Shown here in pieces: positions 41,053 to 52,044 of a stretch of DNA of 64,000 nucleotides. The stretch covers positions 1 to 64,000 of the forward strand of contig JAIPDL010000002.1 of NCBI GenBank assembly GCA_021737695.1. The letters run 5' to 3'. The notes beneath the pieces are model-generated. The model was not told where the DNA came from. It searched no databases and saw nothing but the letters and a program-made list of their open reading frames with translations. This DNA comes from Desulfotignum sp. (lineage in GTDB: Bacteria > Desulfobacterota > Desulfobacteria > Desulfobacterales > Desulfobacteraceae). The position numbers and the translations under genes were made by a program. Every line of letters begins with the position of its first letter. Positions within the stretch are counted from its first letter, which is position 1.

Positions 41053-43387
41053 AGTTTTTCACCAGGATCTCTCTGGGTTTGGTACCGATCTGGGGGCCGA
41101 TAATGCCCTCGTGTTCCATGATTTCAATAAGCCGGGCCGCCCGGTTATATCCAATGCGAAGCCGTCTTTGCACATAAGAGATGGAGGCCTGGCCGGACTG
41201 GGTGACCACGGCCACGGCCTCATCATATTTTTCATCATAATCGGCGTCATCAAATTCTCTTGTTTCCTCCTCGTCATCCCCTTTGGTGACATTTTCATCA
41301 TATTCCGGGGTGCGCTGCTCTTTGAGAAAACCGGTGATTTTGGCAATTTCCTTTTCAGATATATACGCCCCCTGAATCCGCATGAGTTTTCCGGTCCCGG
41401 GCGGGCAGAACAGCATGTCCCCGTTCCCTAAAAGGCTTTCAGCCCCGCCCTGGTCCATGATGATCCGGCCGTCGATCTTGGAGGAGACCTGGAAAGAGAT
41501 CCGGGTGGGGAAATTGGCCTTGATGGTGCCGGTGAGCACATCCGCGGACGGCCGCTGGGTGGCGATGATAATATGAATACCTGCGGCCCGGGCCATCTGG
41601 GCCAGCCGGGTCAAAGCAAACTCCACATCCTTGGATGCCACCATCATCAGATCCGACAGCTCATCCACAATCACCACAATATAGGGAAGCGGTTCTGAAT
41701 CCGGCAGATCGGCGTCAGTCTCGTGTTCCGGATCATCCATTGTCTGGCCGGATCGGGATCGATTTTTTTCCCGGACCATCTCATTGTACTGAGCCAGGTT
41801 CCGCAGCCCGTTTTCCTCCAGCAGCTCATACCGTCGCTCCATCTCTTTCACGGCCCAGAAAAGGGCGTTGGTGGCTTTTTTCATGTCCGTGACCACCGGG
41901 GAAATCAAATGGGGAATATCGTTGTAAACCGAAAGCTCGATGCGTTTGGGATCGATCATGATGAACTTGACATCATCCGGGGTCGCCTTGTACAACAGGC
42001 TGATGATCATGGCGTTGAGGCCCACGCTTTTACCGGTGCCCGTGGCACCGGCAATGAGCAGATGGGGCATCTTGTCCATCTTGGTGATCACCGGCCGCCC
42101 CATGAGATCCTTGCCTAAGCCCAAAGTGAGCATGGAATCCGACTGGATGAAATCCTTGGATGCGACCATTTCCCGGAGGTTCACCATTTCCCGTTCGTCA
42201 TTGGGAATTTCGATGCCCACCACATCCCGGCCCGGGATGGGAGCCACGATCCGGATGCTCACCGCGCTCAGGGCCAGGGCCAGATCATCGGAAAGTCCGG
42301 TGATTTTAGACAGCTTGATTCCCGGGGCCGGCCGGTATTCAAATGTGGTGATCACAGGTCCCGGCAGAATTTCCACCACATCGCCCTTGACATTGAAATC
42401 ATTGAGTTTGGTTTCCAGAATCCGGGCCTTTTGCTGCAGTTTATCCGTATCGATTTCCCGCCGGATCTTGACTTTTTCCTCCAGAAAATTGATGGGCGGC
42501 AGCTTGAACGCTTCCGGCTGCCGGATATCTGCCAGCACGTGGTCTGATACATATTCAGTGGTATCGACCTGAGGGGCCACAATGGTCGGAGAAAACACAT
42601 CATCCAGGTCAATGGCATCATGCTCGTCTTGATTGCCGGCACCTTTTGAATTTGCCGCATCCGGATGCGGCAGATCCGCTTCCGATTGTGAAGCATCGGT
42701 TGACGTATGATTCTGGATCAAGGCCCTGGGCATATCCATGGTCATTGAACGGGCCTCACGCGCCATTCGATAGGATTGCCATCCAGATTTCATCTGTTCG
42801 ATCCCCTGCCCCAGATAACCAGAAAATTGTTTCAATTCCCGGAAAATGACCGCCGCCAGAACTGATGTTTTCTGATACACCATTCGGCCCAGCGTCACCA
42901 TGGAAATGCCGGTGGCGAAAATAAATCCGATCACCGCAAAAAACACCAGAACAATCATACATCCCAGAGAATTGACATAAGTCAGAAGAAATCCGGCCAC
43001 GGTACTGCCGATCCACCCGCCGGCCGGCACCAGCGTGCCGGAAAACGCATATGCATCCCTGAACAGAAAAAAACCGGCCCCGGTACAGATCATCAGAATA
43101 ATGCCACCGGCCGGGGTCAGCCACATGACCCGAAAGGATTTTTCCTTGATATACCACAGGGTGATCAATGCCAGAATCACGGGAATCCAGAACGCCCCCA
43201 CCCCAAACAGAAAAACAAAAAAACCGGCCACATGGGCGCCCACCAGGCCAAACAGATTGTGAATACCGGTTGGCACGATCAAAGGATCATTGCCGATGGC
43301 CGGATCCTGGGCATGAAAGGAAAACAGGCTGACTGCAAAAAAAACGATCAAAAACAGCAGCAGCAGTGAAATCAGTTCTTTTTTCAT
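41033..43387 (-). CDS. ftsK: DNA translocase FtsK/SpoIIIE
   Basis: N-terminal TM helices; LIAGATGTGKSVGLNAMI; IVDELSDLMM; C-terminal gamma-like wHTH. Confidence 0.95.
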   Translation of the reverse strand: MKKELISLLLLFLIVFFAVSLFSFHAQDPAIGNDPLIVPTGIHNLFGLVGAHVAGFFVFLFGVGAFWIPVILALITLWYIKEKSFRVMWLTPAGGIILMICTGAGFFLFRDAYAFSGTLVPAGGWIGSTVAGFLLTYVNSLGCMIVLVFFAVIGFIFATGISMVTLGRMVYQKTSVLAAVIFRELKQFSGYLGQGIEQMKSGWQSYRMAREARSMTMDMPRALIQNHTSTDASQSEADLPHPDAANSKGAGNQDEHDAIDLDDVFSPTIVAPQVDTTEYVSDHVLADIRQPEAFKLPPINFLEEKVKIRREIDTDKLQQKARILETKLNDFNVKGDVVEILPGPVITTFEYRPAPGIKLSKITGLSDDLALALSAVSIRIVAPIPGRDVVGIEIPNDEREMVNLREMVASKDFIQSDSMLTLGLGKDLMGRPVITKMDKMPHLLIAGATGTGKSVGLNAMIISLLYKATPDDVKFIMIDPKRIELSVYNDIPHLISPVVTDMKKATNALFWAVKEMERRYELLEENGLRNLAQYNEMVREKNRSRSGQTMDDPEHETDADLPDSEPLPYIVVIVDELSDLMMVASKDVEFALTRLAQMARAAGIHIIIATQRPSADVLTGTIKANFPTRISFQVSSKIDGRIIMDQGGAESLLGNGDMLFCPPGTGKLMRIQGAYISEKEIAKITGFLKEQRTPEYDENVTKGDDEEETREFDDADYDEKYDEAVAVVTQSGQASISYVQRRLRIGYNRAARLIEIMEHEGIIGPQIGTKPREILVKNYDENGF

Positions 43388-45033
43388 ACTTCAATAATGA
43401 CAGGTACAATGAGGGGCTTGCGGTTGATGGTATAGGAAAAATATTGTTTCAACGCCTTTTTGAGACGGGCGCGAATCAATTCCACCCGGGAATCCATCCC
43501 GGCTTCAATTTCTTCCACAATCTCCAGAATCACACACTGGGCATCATCCACCAGGTGCCCGGTGGCAGAATCAAACACAAACCCTTTGGAAATCAGTTCC
43601 GGACCATACAGCACCACCCCGGTTTCCTCATCAATGATCATGGTCACCACCACCAGCCCGCCTTCGGACAACTCCCGCCGTTCTTTGAGAACGCTCCGGC
43701 CCACATCGCCGATGCCTTTGCCGTCCACCATGATCCGGCCGGTGTGCACCTGGCCATGGATACGTCCGCCTTTATGATCAAACACAATCACCTGTCCGTC
43801 TTCCGCCACCAGCACATGCTCTCGAGGAATTCCCATTTTTTCCGCCAGCCGGGCATGGATCACCAGATGCCGGTATTCACCGTGGATGGGAATGAAATAG
43901 TCGGGCTTGGTCAGTGTCAGCATGAGTTTGAGCTCTTCCTGGTGGGCATGCCCGGACGCGTGAATGTCCGCGGATTTGGAATAAAACACATCCGCGCCCC
44001 GGCGATACAGCTTGTTGATGATATTGGCGATGGCTTTTTCATTGCCGGGAATATGCTTGGAAGACAGGATCACATTGTCCCCTTTTTTAATGCGGATGTG
44101 TTTGTGAACTCCCGATGCCATTCGTACCAGGGCAGACATGGGTTCCCCCTGGCTCCCGGTGGTGATGATCAATACCTTGTCGTCTGGCATATTTTTAATC
44201 TGTTTGATGTCCATTATCGTATCCGGCGGGCAGGATATATGGCCCAGCTTGACCGCCACGGCAACGATCTGCTCCATGGACCGGCCGTTGAACACCACTT
44301 TGCGCCCGTTTTTCACGGCAATATCGATCACCTGCTGGATCCGGAACACATTGGAGGCGAACAAGGTCACAATCACCCGGCCCCGGGCCGCAAAAATCAC
44401 TTTTCCCAGATTCTTGGCCACCTCCTGTTCCGACATGGTATACCCTTCCACTTCCACATTGGTGGAGTCAGAAAGCAAGGCCAGAACCCCTTTTTCCCCG
44501 TATCGGGCAAAAGATGACAGATCCGTATTTTTCAAGGGATCTGTGTTATGACTGATCCGAAAATCCCCGGTATGAATCACCACCCCTTCCGGGGTCTGGA
44601 TGGCCAGGCCCACGCCTTCGATGGTGGAATGACTCACCCGGATAAACTCGATTTCAAACGGGTCCATGGACAGGGTCTCGCCCGGATTGACCACGTTGAG
44701 ATCCACCCGGGTGTTGAGCTCAAATTCCACCAGTTTGTTTCTGACAATTTCCAGGGTAAAGGCCGTGCCATAGACCGGAATCCGGATTTCCTTCAACAGA
44801 TAGGGCAACGCCCCGATATGGTCTTCATGGGCATGGGTGATGATGATACCGTGAATTTTGCTGCGATTTTCCCGGATATAATCCATGGCCGGGATCACGA
44901 TATCCACTCCCAGCATGTAATCTTCCGGAAACATAAGGCCCGCATCGATGATGAACATGGCATCGTCATATTCCACCACCATCATGTTCAGGCCGATTTC
45001 TCCCAGCCCGCCCAATGGTATTAATTTAAGCAT
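43384..45033 (-). CDS. rnj: Ribonuclease J
   Basis: Metallo-beta-lactamase HAHEDHIGALPYLL; beta-CASP and RNase J C-terminal domain; TTGSQGEPMSAL. Confidence 0.93.
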   Translation of the reverse strand: MLKLIPLGGLGEIGLNMMVVEYDDAMFIIDAGLMFPEDYMLGVDIVIPAMDYIRENRSKIHGIIITHAHEDHIGALPYLLKEIRIPVYGTAFTLEIVRNKLVEFELNTRVDLNVVNPGETLSMDPFEIEFIRVSHSTIEGVGLAIQTPEGVVIHTGDFRISHNTDPLKNTDLSSFARYGEKGVLALLSDSTNVEVEGYTMSEQEVAKNLGKVIFAARGRVIVTLFASNVFRIQQVIDIAVKNGRKVVFNGRSMEQIVAVAVKLGHISCPPDTIMDIKQIKNMPDDKVLIITTGSQGEPMSALVRMASGVHKHIRIKKGDNVILSSKHIPGNEKAIANIINKLYRRGADVFYSKSADIHASGHAHQEELKLMLTLTKPDYFIPIHGEYRHLVIHARLAEKMGIPREHVLVAEDGQVIVFDHKGGRIHGQVHTGRIMVDGKGIGDVGRSVLKERRELSEGGLVVVTMIIDEETGVVLYGPELISKGFVFDSATGHLVDDAQCVILEIVEEIEAGMDSRVELIRARLKKALKQYFSYTINRKPLIVPVIIEV

Positions 45034-45051
45034 GTGACTTCCAATATATTT

Positions 45052-45384
45052 TTAAATGCGAATGTCCAGCTTTTCAAGAATGGCATCGGTCTGATCAATC
45101 AACCAGTTCCGTTGATCTCTTGTGGCATAGGCCATGCAGTCGCATCGGATCTGTTTTTGGGTTCTGACCAGCAGTTCACAGGCCAGTGAGCTCTGCTCCA
45201 GTTTCAGGGCAAACACATGGGGCGCACAATCCCTGTGATCTGCCTGAACAGGTGTGAGCACTTCTTTTTCCAGGGGCAGCCAGTAGATTCCCACAATCCC
45301 GGCCACCCGGGTGTATTCATCCAGGTATTCCTTTAACCGGTCATAATCCTGGGGCCGCAACCCGTCTATAACATATTGTTTCAT
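45052..45384 (-). CDS. Conserved-looking hypothetical protein
   Basis: Coding-like ORF in operon context; family not recognised. Confidence 0.55.
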   Translation of the reverse strand: MKQYVIDGLRPQDYDRLKEYLDEYTRVAGIVGIYWLPLEKEVLTPVQADHRDCAPHVFALKLEQSSLACELLVRTQKQIRCDCMAYATRDQRNWLIDQTDAILEKLDIRI

Positions 45385-45532
45385 AACAGTGTTAAATACC
45401 ACAGATGTATCAATCGTTGCAACGGGTTTATCAGATCATCCTTGCAGGAGGAGCCGCTTCGGGAGAGTGCCGCCCCTGTCGGGGTGCCAAATGGACCTAT
45501 GCATGAAATGTGACCTTTGTTTACCCCTGCCA

Positions 45533-46429
45533 TCATCGACTAGTGCCGGGCGGTGCCGGCCGGTGCAATGCCAGAAAATTGCCGCCCACCACCAGGATGA
45601 GCCCGGCGATGGCGGAAAAACTCCAGACATAGCCTTCAACAAAAGAAGAGATGATCAGCGCCACCACCGGAACCACCATGATGCTGTAAGAGGCCTTGTC
45701 CGCCCCCAGAGAACGGATCAGGGTCAGATAACTGGTAAAAGCGATAATGGAACCAAAAACCGCCAGGTAAAACAGGGAAGTTACATAGGGCAGGGTCATG
45801 GAAAAATCAAAGGATTTGCCAAGAATCAAAGCCAGAATCGCCAGGGCCAGGGCGCCATACCCCATGCCAAAGGCATTGGCCTGAATCACCGGGATATCAG
45901 CTCTGGAATTTCGGGCGGATGTGATGTTTCCCAAAGACGCCAGCAGCACGCTGGAAAATCCAAAAGCGATCCCCAGCAGATTTTTGTCCGTCAGGTCAAA
46001 GGATTCAATTTCATGCATGAAAATCAGACCGATCCCTACAATCCCGACGGCAGCCCCCACCACCATTTTCCGTTCCACCGGGGCCCCGAGAAACAATGCC
46101 CCGTTGGCAATGTTCAGAAACACAATCGAAGAAAACAGCACCGCCACCAGGCCCGAGGTGAGATACACTTCCGCCACATACACCAGCCAGTAGTTCACGG
46201 AAAATAAAAGCAGGCCCAGCAATGCCATAAAACCATGGTCTTTGAATGAAAACTTCAAAGACAGCCCCCGCAACTTGCAGAACACCAGCAGAATCACCGA
46301 GGACAAAGCAAACCGGTACACCACCGACACCATGGGGTCCACGGTCCCCAGCTGGAATTTAATGCCGATCCAGGTGGAACCCCAGATGATAATGGTCAAC
46401 ACATAAAGCAGGCTGTCTTTCATGGACAT
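45533..46429 (-). CDS. EamA/DMT family transporter
   Basis: Ten-TM-like; IIWGSTWIGIKFQLG...; two EamA repeats. Confidence 0.88.
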   Translation of the reverse strand: MSMKDSLLYVLTIIIWGSTWIGIKFQLGTVDPMVSVVYRFALSSVILLVFCKLRGLSLKFSFKDHGFMALLGLLLFSVNYWLVYVAEVYLTSGLVAVLFSSIVFLNIANGALFLGAPVERKMVVGAAVGIVGIGLIFMHEIESFDLTDKNLLGIAFGFSSVLLASLGNITSARNSRADIPVIQANAFGMGYGALALAILALILGKSFDFSMTLPYVTSLFYLAVFGSIIAFTSYLTLIRSLGADKASYSIMVVPVVALIISSFVEGYVWSFSAIAGLILVVGGNFLALHRPAPPGTSR

Positions 46430-46435
46430 GGGTGA

Positions 46436-47128
46436 TTACGCCACTCCCGGCAATCCCTGGATCACAAACCAGATCAATGGAATAAAAATAGCGGGAAGCA
46501 TGTTCCCCACCTTGATTTTTTTTTCTCTGAGCATGTTCATACCGATCCCCAGAATCAACAGACCGCCCACCCCGGACATCTGGGCGATCACCGCCGGCAC
46601 CAGCAAGGGTTTGAGCACTGTGGCCAGCAAAGTAATGGATCCCTGGTAAAGCAGCACCGGCACCGCAGAGAACAGCACCCCCATGCCCAGAGACGAGCTT
46701 AAGATGATGCTCACAATCCCGTCCAGGCAGGATTTGGCAAACAAGGTGGCATGGTTGCCGGACAACCCGCTTTCCAGAGATCCGACAATGGCCATGGAAC
46801 CCACACAATAGATCAAAGAGGCCGTGACAAATCCCTGGGCAAACCCGCCGCTGCCTTTTGTGAATTTTTTTTCCAGAAATTTTCCCAGCCGTTCCAGCCG
46901 GTTTTCGATGCCGATCCATTCGCCCGCAAGGGCCCCGATGGCCAGAGAAATAATGATCACCAGAAGATCATCACAGACAATAGCGGTTTTCAGGCCCACC
47001 AAAAGCACAGCCAGGCCCACGGCCTGCATCACGGTCTGGTTGTAGCGGTCCGGAATGCCGTTTTTAAACAACAGCCCCACCAGGCCACCCGCAATAATGG
47101 CCACACAGTTGACAATGGTCCCCAGCAT
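46436..47128 (-). CDS. DUF554 family membrane protein
   Basis: MLGTIVNCVAIIAGGLVGLLFKNGIP; VGSMAIVGSLESGLSGN typical of DUF554. Confidence 0.85.
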   Translation of the reverse strand: MLGTIVNCVAIIAGGLVGLLFKNGIPDRYNQTVMQAVGLAVLLVGLKTAIVCDDLLVIIISLAIGALAGEWIGIENRLERLGKFLEKKFTKGSGGFAQGFVTASLIYCVGSMAIVGSLESGLSGNHATLFAKSCLDGIVSIILSSSLGMGVLFSAVPVLLYQGSITLLATVLKPLLVPAVIAQMSGVGGLLILGIGMNMLREKKIKVGNMLPAIFIPLIWFVIQGLPGVA

Positions 47129-47133
47129 GATAT

Positions 47134-47958
47134 TTAAAAGAACCTTTCCCGGATGTGAGCCACCCCGTTTTGAAACAAACGGATACCAATGGTTTCTTCT
47201 GCACCGAATGCCTGACCTTCACGCTGGCGCTGTTGTTTTCTGCGGGTCCAGTCCGGATGATTGGTCACATGATTATAGGCTTCCGGATGAGGCATGAGCC
47301 CGAAGATCTTTCCGGTGGGATCACAGATGCCGGCAATGTCGTACAGCGACCCGTTGGGGTTGAAGGGAAACACCCCGCCGGCGGGACTGCCCGTTGCATC
47401 GGCATATTGGAACACCACCTGGCCGTTGGCCTGCAAAGAGGCCAGCACGGCCGGTTCGGCAATGAACTTGCCCTCCCCGTGCCGCACGGGAAAATCCGCC
47501 TGGTCCATGCCTTTGGTAAACACACACGGACTTTCAGGATTGGCGGTCAGATGGACCCACTGGTCCCTGAAATTACCGCAGTCATTATAGGTGATGGCCA
47601 CGGAACGCCGGGTGTAGTTTTTGTCCAGTCCCGGCAGAAGCCCGGTATTCACCAGTGCCTGGAATCCATTGCAGATACCGATGATCAGTTTTCCCGCATC
47701 CACAAAACCAAGCAGGTCTTTTCCGATATGGTTTTTAAGTTTCACTGCCTGAATCACACCGGCCCCGTGGTCATCCCCCCAGGAGAACCCGCCGCCGAAC
47801 GCCAGGATATGAAAATCCGCCAGATTCACGGTGCCGTCCACCAGAGAATTGATATGCACGCGATAAGGCCGGGCACCGGCCAGTTCAAAAGCCAGCGCGG
47901 TTTCATGGTCGCAGTTCAGTCCGAAACCTGTTAATATCAGTGCCTTCACCTGTGTCAT
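47134..47958 (-). CDS. purQ: Phosphoribosylformylglycinamidine synthase, glutaminase subunit
   Basis: ILTGFGLNCDHETALAFELAGA, GGFSWGDDHGAG, IIGICNGFQALV. Confidence 0.92.
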   Translation of the reverse strand: MTQVKALILTGFGLNCDHETALAFELAGARPYRVHINSLVDGTVNLADFHILAFGGGFSWGDDHGAGVIQAVKLKNHIGKDLLGFVDAGKLIIGICNGFQALVNTGLLPGLDKNYTRRSVAITYNDCGNFRDQWVHLTANPESPCVFTKGMDQADFPVRHGEGKFIAEPAVLASLQANGQVVFQYADATGSPAGGVFPFNPNGSLYDIAGICDPTGKIFGLMPHPEAYNHVTNHPDWTRRKQQRQREGQAFGAEETIGIRLFQNGVAHIRERFF

Positions 47959-50900
47959 ATCATCTCTCCAAACAATTTGTTAAATGCCTTGTCCAGATCG
48001 GCACAGGACAGATCCACAATCATATCGTTCCGGACCCCTGTGACTTTCAGGTGATCGTGTGCATCTGTGACCCCCCCCACACACTTGAATGCCAGTCCCT
48101 TGGCGAGTTTGTCAAATACCGGTTTCCGGTCAGGCGGAACGGTCAGAAGCAACCGACCCGCAGATTCGGAAAAAAGCAACACATCGTCTGAAAATGTTTC
48201 CGCCGCAGCCGGCACCTGGGACAGGTCGATTTCCATGCCCAGTCTGCCGGCCATGGTCATCAGCGCCAGGTGAATCCCCAGCCCGCCTCTGCCCACGGCA
48301 TGACACGAAGCCGGCATTTCGAGGCGAACTGCTTTTTCCACGGCCCGGTACAATACCTTATTGGCGGCAAAATTCACCTGTGGCACATTGGCACCGGTTT
48401 TTCCGAACAGATCGTAATATTCGGACGCCCCCAGTTCATCGGCCGTGATCCCGGCCACATAGACAAAATCCCCGGCCGATTTGGGCGCCAGGGTCTGGCA
48501 GTGAAGGATGTCTTTTACCACGGAAGTGGCGGAAAACTGGACCGTTTCCAGTGCCGACACTTTGATGCGTTCACCGAACGCCCCTTCCAGGTGTCCGTCC
48601 ACATACATGGAATCCTTGCCGGACAGCAGCGGGATCTCATAGGCCATGCACGCATCTTTCAGGGCCCGGCAGGCCCGCACCAGCTGGGCGGCCTTGAATC
48701 TGCCGTCCGGATTGGTTTTTTTATCATACCCGATATCGGGCCAGCAGAAATTGTCCACCCCGCCGATATGATCCATGCTTCCGCCCACGGCAATGAGTCT
48801 TCGTACCGCCTCGTCAACGGTGCAGGTCATCATGTGATAGGCATCGATTTTTGAATACCAGGGTAAAAGCGTCTGGGAAAACGCCAGTCCTTTGTTCCCG
48901 GTAAGCACGGGCCGGGTCACGGAGCCATCCGACGGAATGTTGCGGTTCACGCCCACCAGGGGCTTGATCACGGATCCGCCCTGGACCTCATGGTCATACT
49001 GGCGGAGGATCCATTCTTTGGAACAGATATTGGGCCGGGCCAGCATGGCGGTCATGAGACCATTGAAATCTTCTGGTTTGCGGATCACCGGTTCGGTCAG
49101 GCCCCGGGCCGCAGGGGGCAGCCACACCGCGTCAAACTCCCAGGCGGGAAACCCTTTGTCCAGCAGATCCATATCCACATAGGCACAGGTTTTTCCCTGA
49201 AAAGTGATGTGCAGCTTACCGGTATCGGTATATTCGCCGATCACTGTGCTTTCCACGGCATGCTGCCTGGACAGGGACATGAACCGGTCCAGATCGTTTG
49301 GGTCGATGGCAATGGTCATGCGCTCCTGGGATTCCGACACCCAGATCTCCCACATGTCCAGGCCCGGATACTTGAGGGGCACCTTGTCCAGATACACCAC
49401 ACACCCGTTGGAAATCATGGCGGATTCGCCGATGGATGAAGACAACCCGCCGCCGCCGTTGTCGGTAATAAACCGGATCAACCCCTCATCCCGGCATTCC
49501 AGGAGAAAATCATGCATTTTTTTCTGGGTATAAGGGTCTCCGATCTGAACATGACCGGCCGGGGTGTTTTCCGAATAACTTTCCGAAGACGCGGTGACCC
49601 CGTGGATCCCGTCCTTGCCCACCCGGCCCCCGCTCATGATGATCAAGTCACCCGGTGAGGTTTTCTTTTCATGACTGGGACTGCCTTTCACCTGTTTGGG
49701 CATGATACCCAACGCCGTGACAAACACCAGGCTTTTGCCCATATATCCCGGATCAAACAGGGTCTGGCCAAAGGTGGTGGGCACCCCGCTCTTGTTGCCC
49801 CCGTCTCTGACCCCTTCGATGACCCCGTTCAAAAGCCGTCTGGGATGCAATGGCGGTTTTAAGGGCCCGTCATAATTGACATCCCCCACACAGAACCCGA
49901 AACTGCCCATGAACAGTTTGGAACCCAGGCCCGTGCCCATGGGGTCCCGGTACACGCCCACAATACCAGTGATGGCCCCGCCATAGGCTTCCATGTTGGA
50001 CGGCGAGTTGTGGGTTTCCCCGGTGATCGCATAGTTGTTGTGTTCATCAAACGCCCCCACGCCGGCATTGTCCCAGAGTACAGACACCACCCAGTCTTTT
50101 TTTTGTTTCAGCGCCAGGGTGGGCTGCTGGATATAGGTCTTGAACAAGGAGTGTTCAATGGTTTTCTCCCCGGTCATCCCATCCGTGTAATTGAAAATGC
50201 CCCGAAACGTGTTGTGATTGCAATGATCGCTTCTGGCCTGGGAAATATATTCCAGTTCCACGTCCGTGGGCCCGGACAACCCCATGGCCTGGCGCTGGGC
50301 CGCCACCTCGGGATCCAGAAAATATTGCCGGATAACCGGGATATCCCTGGGGTTCAATGCCAGGTTCCGCTGATCGCTGATCTTTGCCAGGGTCTGGTCG
50401 GAATCGATGTCAATGAAATCAAAACAGGGGGTATGGTCCAGAATCACCCGGGCCGGTTTGACATTTGCCCCTGTTTCAGGGTGCCAGTCCGATTTTGAAA
50501 AAATCTTGAACTGCTGGATAATGGGGTTAGATAAAAGCGCTTTGGCCAGGGTTTCCATCTGGGACCGGGTTAAGGATTCTCCGGAAAGGCAATAGCGCTT
50601 CGAGGTATAGATCCCTTCATCCGGCCCGAATGATCGGCCCAGCAGATCTTCAACAGCTTCCATGGCCGTGGCCCCGGGATTGTCCTTGACCCCGGGCCGC
50701 AGCCCGATCCAGATGCACCAGTGAAAGTCTATTTCCAAGGGGGATAATGAAGATACCTGGGTCACGGGATTGGTGAAAATCTCCTGCCTGATCCGTTCCA
50801 GGTCCTGTGTTTTCAGTTCAGAATCAATGGTCAGCATATGGATGGTTCTGGCCGACTCAATGTGAATTTTAAAATAGGAATCCGCCTTTTTTACAAGCGA

Positions 50901-50969
50901 AGATGCTTCCGCATCCCCCAGCGATTGTTTCAACGCAATCTCGATACAGGCTGTCATGTTATCCACCAT
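47955..50969 (-). CDS. purL: Phosphoribosylformylglycinamidine synthase, synthetase subunit (PurL with PurS-like N-terminus)
   Basis: SQARSDHCNHNTFRG, ETHNSPSNMEAYGGA; ~1000 aa without GATase domain. Confidence 0.92.
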   Translation of the reverse strand: MVDNMTACIEIALKQSLGDAEASSLVKKADSYFKIHIESARTIHMLTIDSELKTQDLERIRQEIFTNPVTQVSSLSPLEIDFHWCIWIGLRPGVKDNPGATAMEAVEDLLGRSFGPDEGIYTSKRYCLSGESLTRSQMETLAKALLSNPIIQQFKIFSKSDWHPETGANVKPARVILDHTPCFDFIDIDSDQTLAKISDQRNLALNPRDIPVIRQYFLDPEVAAQRQAMGLSGPTDVELEYISQARSDHCNHNTFRGIFNYTDGMTGEKTIEHSLFKTYIQQPTLALKQKKDWVVSVLWDNAGVGAFDEHNNYAITGETHNSPSNMEAYGGAITGIVGVYRDPMGTGLGSKLFMGSFGFCVGDVNYDGPLKPPLHPRRLLNGVIEGVRDGGNKSGVPTTFGQTLFDPGYMGKSLVFVTALGIMPKQVKGSPSHEKKTSPGDLIIMSGGRVGKDGIHGVTASSESYSENTPAGHVQIGDPYTQKKMHDFLLECRDEGLIRFITDNGGGGLSSSIGESAMISNGCVVYLDKVPLKYPGLDMWEIWVSESQERMTIAIDPNDLDRFMSLSRQHAVESTVIGEYTDTGKLHITFQGKTCAYVDMDLLDKGFPAWEFDAVWLPPAARGLTEPVIRKPEDFNGLMTAMLARPNICSKEWILRQYDHEVQGGSVIKPLVGVNRNIPSDGSVTRPVLTGNKGLAFSQTLLPWYSKIDAYHMMTCTVDEAVRRLIAVGGSMDHIGGVDNFCWPDIGYDKKTNPDGRFKAAQLVRACRALKDACMAYEIPLLSGKDSMYVDGHLEGAFGERIKVSALETVQFSATSVVKDILHCQTLAPKSAGDFVYVAGITADELGASEYYDLFGKTGANVPQVNFAANKVLYRAVEKAVRLEMPASCHAVGRGGLGIHLALMTMAGRLGMEIDLSQVPAAAETFSDDVLLFSESAGRLLLTVPPDRKPVFDKLAKGLAFKCVGGVTDAHDHLKVTGVRNDMIVDLSCADLDKAFNKLFGEMI

Positions 50970-52029
50970 TGAAAATTCTTATAATATCATTGTAAAAAAC
51001 AAATACCATCAATGCCACCAGAAGGGCGGCTCCGAACTGGATCATTTTTTCTTTTACTTTGTCGCTGACCTGTTTTCCCGTGACCGCCTCAATGCCGAAA
51101 AACACCAGGTGCCCCCCGTCCAGCACCGGGATGGGGAACAGGTTGATGATGCCCAGGTTGACCGACAGCAAGGCAATGAACCACACAAAATTAACGACAC
51201 CGGCTTTGGCCTGTTCCCCGGCCATCTGGGCAATCATGATGGGGCCTCCCAGGTTGTCGGCGGACAGGCTGCCCGAGATCATCTTGCCCACGGACAGAAT
51301 GGTCACTTTCACCAGCCCATATGTATCTGAAATAGAGCTTGCCATGGCCTGGAGCGGATTCAGCGGCTGATGAAATACATCGCCCGTGCCCCGGATCCCG
51401 ATAACGTACCGGTCCACAGGTTCCTGGAACACATTGACGGTTTCCTGTTTTTCCGGAACCAGAGAAATCCCCAGGGTGTGCCCTTCCCGGTCCACACCGA
51501 TGTCCAGGGCTTTTCCGTCTGATTTTCCCACGATCCGGGAAATGTCTTCAAAAGACCGGATGTCTTGGCCGTCGACTTTCGTGATCACATCACCGGGCAA
51601 AAGCCCGGCCTGCTGGGCCGGGGTGTTGTCCATGACCTCGCCGATCACCGGTCTGGCCAGATAGATGCCGGAAAACTGATACAGGACATAGAAAATAAAA
51701 ATCGCCAGAAAAAAATTGAACGCAGGGCCGGCAGCCACGATCAGGCTTTTCTGATACAACGGTTTGTGGGAAAATGAGATGGCTTCATCTTCTAAAGGCA
51801 GATCTTTACCCGATTCTTCCCCCACCATTTTCACATATCCCCCCAAAGGAACGGCAGAGATACAATATTGGGTGCGGCCTTTCATTTTTTTAAATATTTT
51901 GGGACCAAACCCCAGAGAAAACACATCCACGCCTACTTTGAAAAACCGGGCCACCAGAAAATGGCCCAGCTCGTGGATGAACACCAGAACACCGATAACG
52001 ATAATGAATGCGACAACGGAATGACCCAC
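50959..52029 (-). CDS. rseP: Site-2 RIP metalloprotease
   Basis: FIHELGHFLVARFF; PDZ domain; NLFPIPVLDGGHL. Confidence 0.95.
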   Translation of the reverse strand: MGHSVVAFIIVIGVLVFIHELGHFLVARFFKVGVDVFSLGFGPKIFKKMKGRTQYCISAVPLGGYVKMVGEESGKDLPLEDEAISFSHKPLYQKSLIVAAGPAFNFFLAIFIFYVLYQFSGIYLARPVIGEVMDNTPAQQAGLLPGDVITKVDGQDIRSFEDISRIVGKSDGKALDIGVDREGHTLGISLVPEKQETVNVFQEPVDRYVIGIRGTGDVFHQPLNPLQAMASSISDTYGLVKVTILSVGKMISGSLSADNLGGPIMIAQMAGEQAKAGVVNFVWFIALLSVNLGIINLFPIPVLDGGHLVFFGIEAVTGKQVSDKVKEKMIQFGAALLVALMVFVFYNDIIRIFNGG

Positions 52030-52044
52030 GTTTACCTCTCTAAA

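Noticed and set aside
43366-44517. 383-aa + strand ORF opposite RNase J
   Set aside because: Antisense shadow ORF; RNase J motifs on the other strand are unambiguous.
45403-45532. GC-rich intergenic segment with a short hairpin (CCCC-TGTC-GGGG) considered as a riboswitch or terminator
   Set aside because: Stem is short, no T-tract, and no match to a riboswitch consensus I can recognise.
47155-47934. 259-aa + strand ORF opposite purQ
   Set aside because: Shadow ORF of purQ.
47955-50969. PurL of ~1000 aa lacking the glutaminase domain considered as a novel fusion/split
   Set aside because: PurS-PurL-like polypeptides with a separate PurQ are a plausible known variant; ordinary purine synthesis genes.
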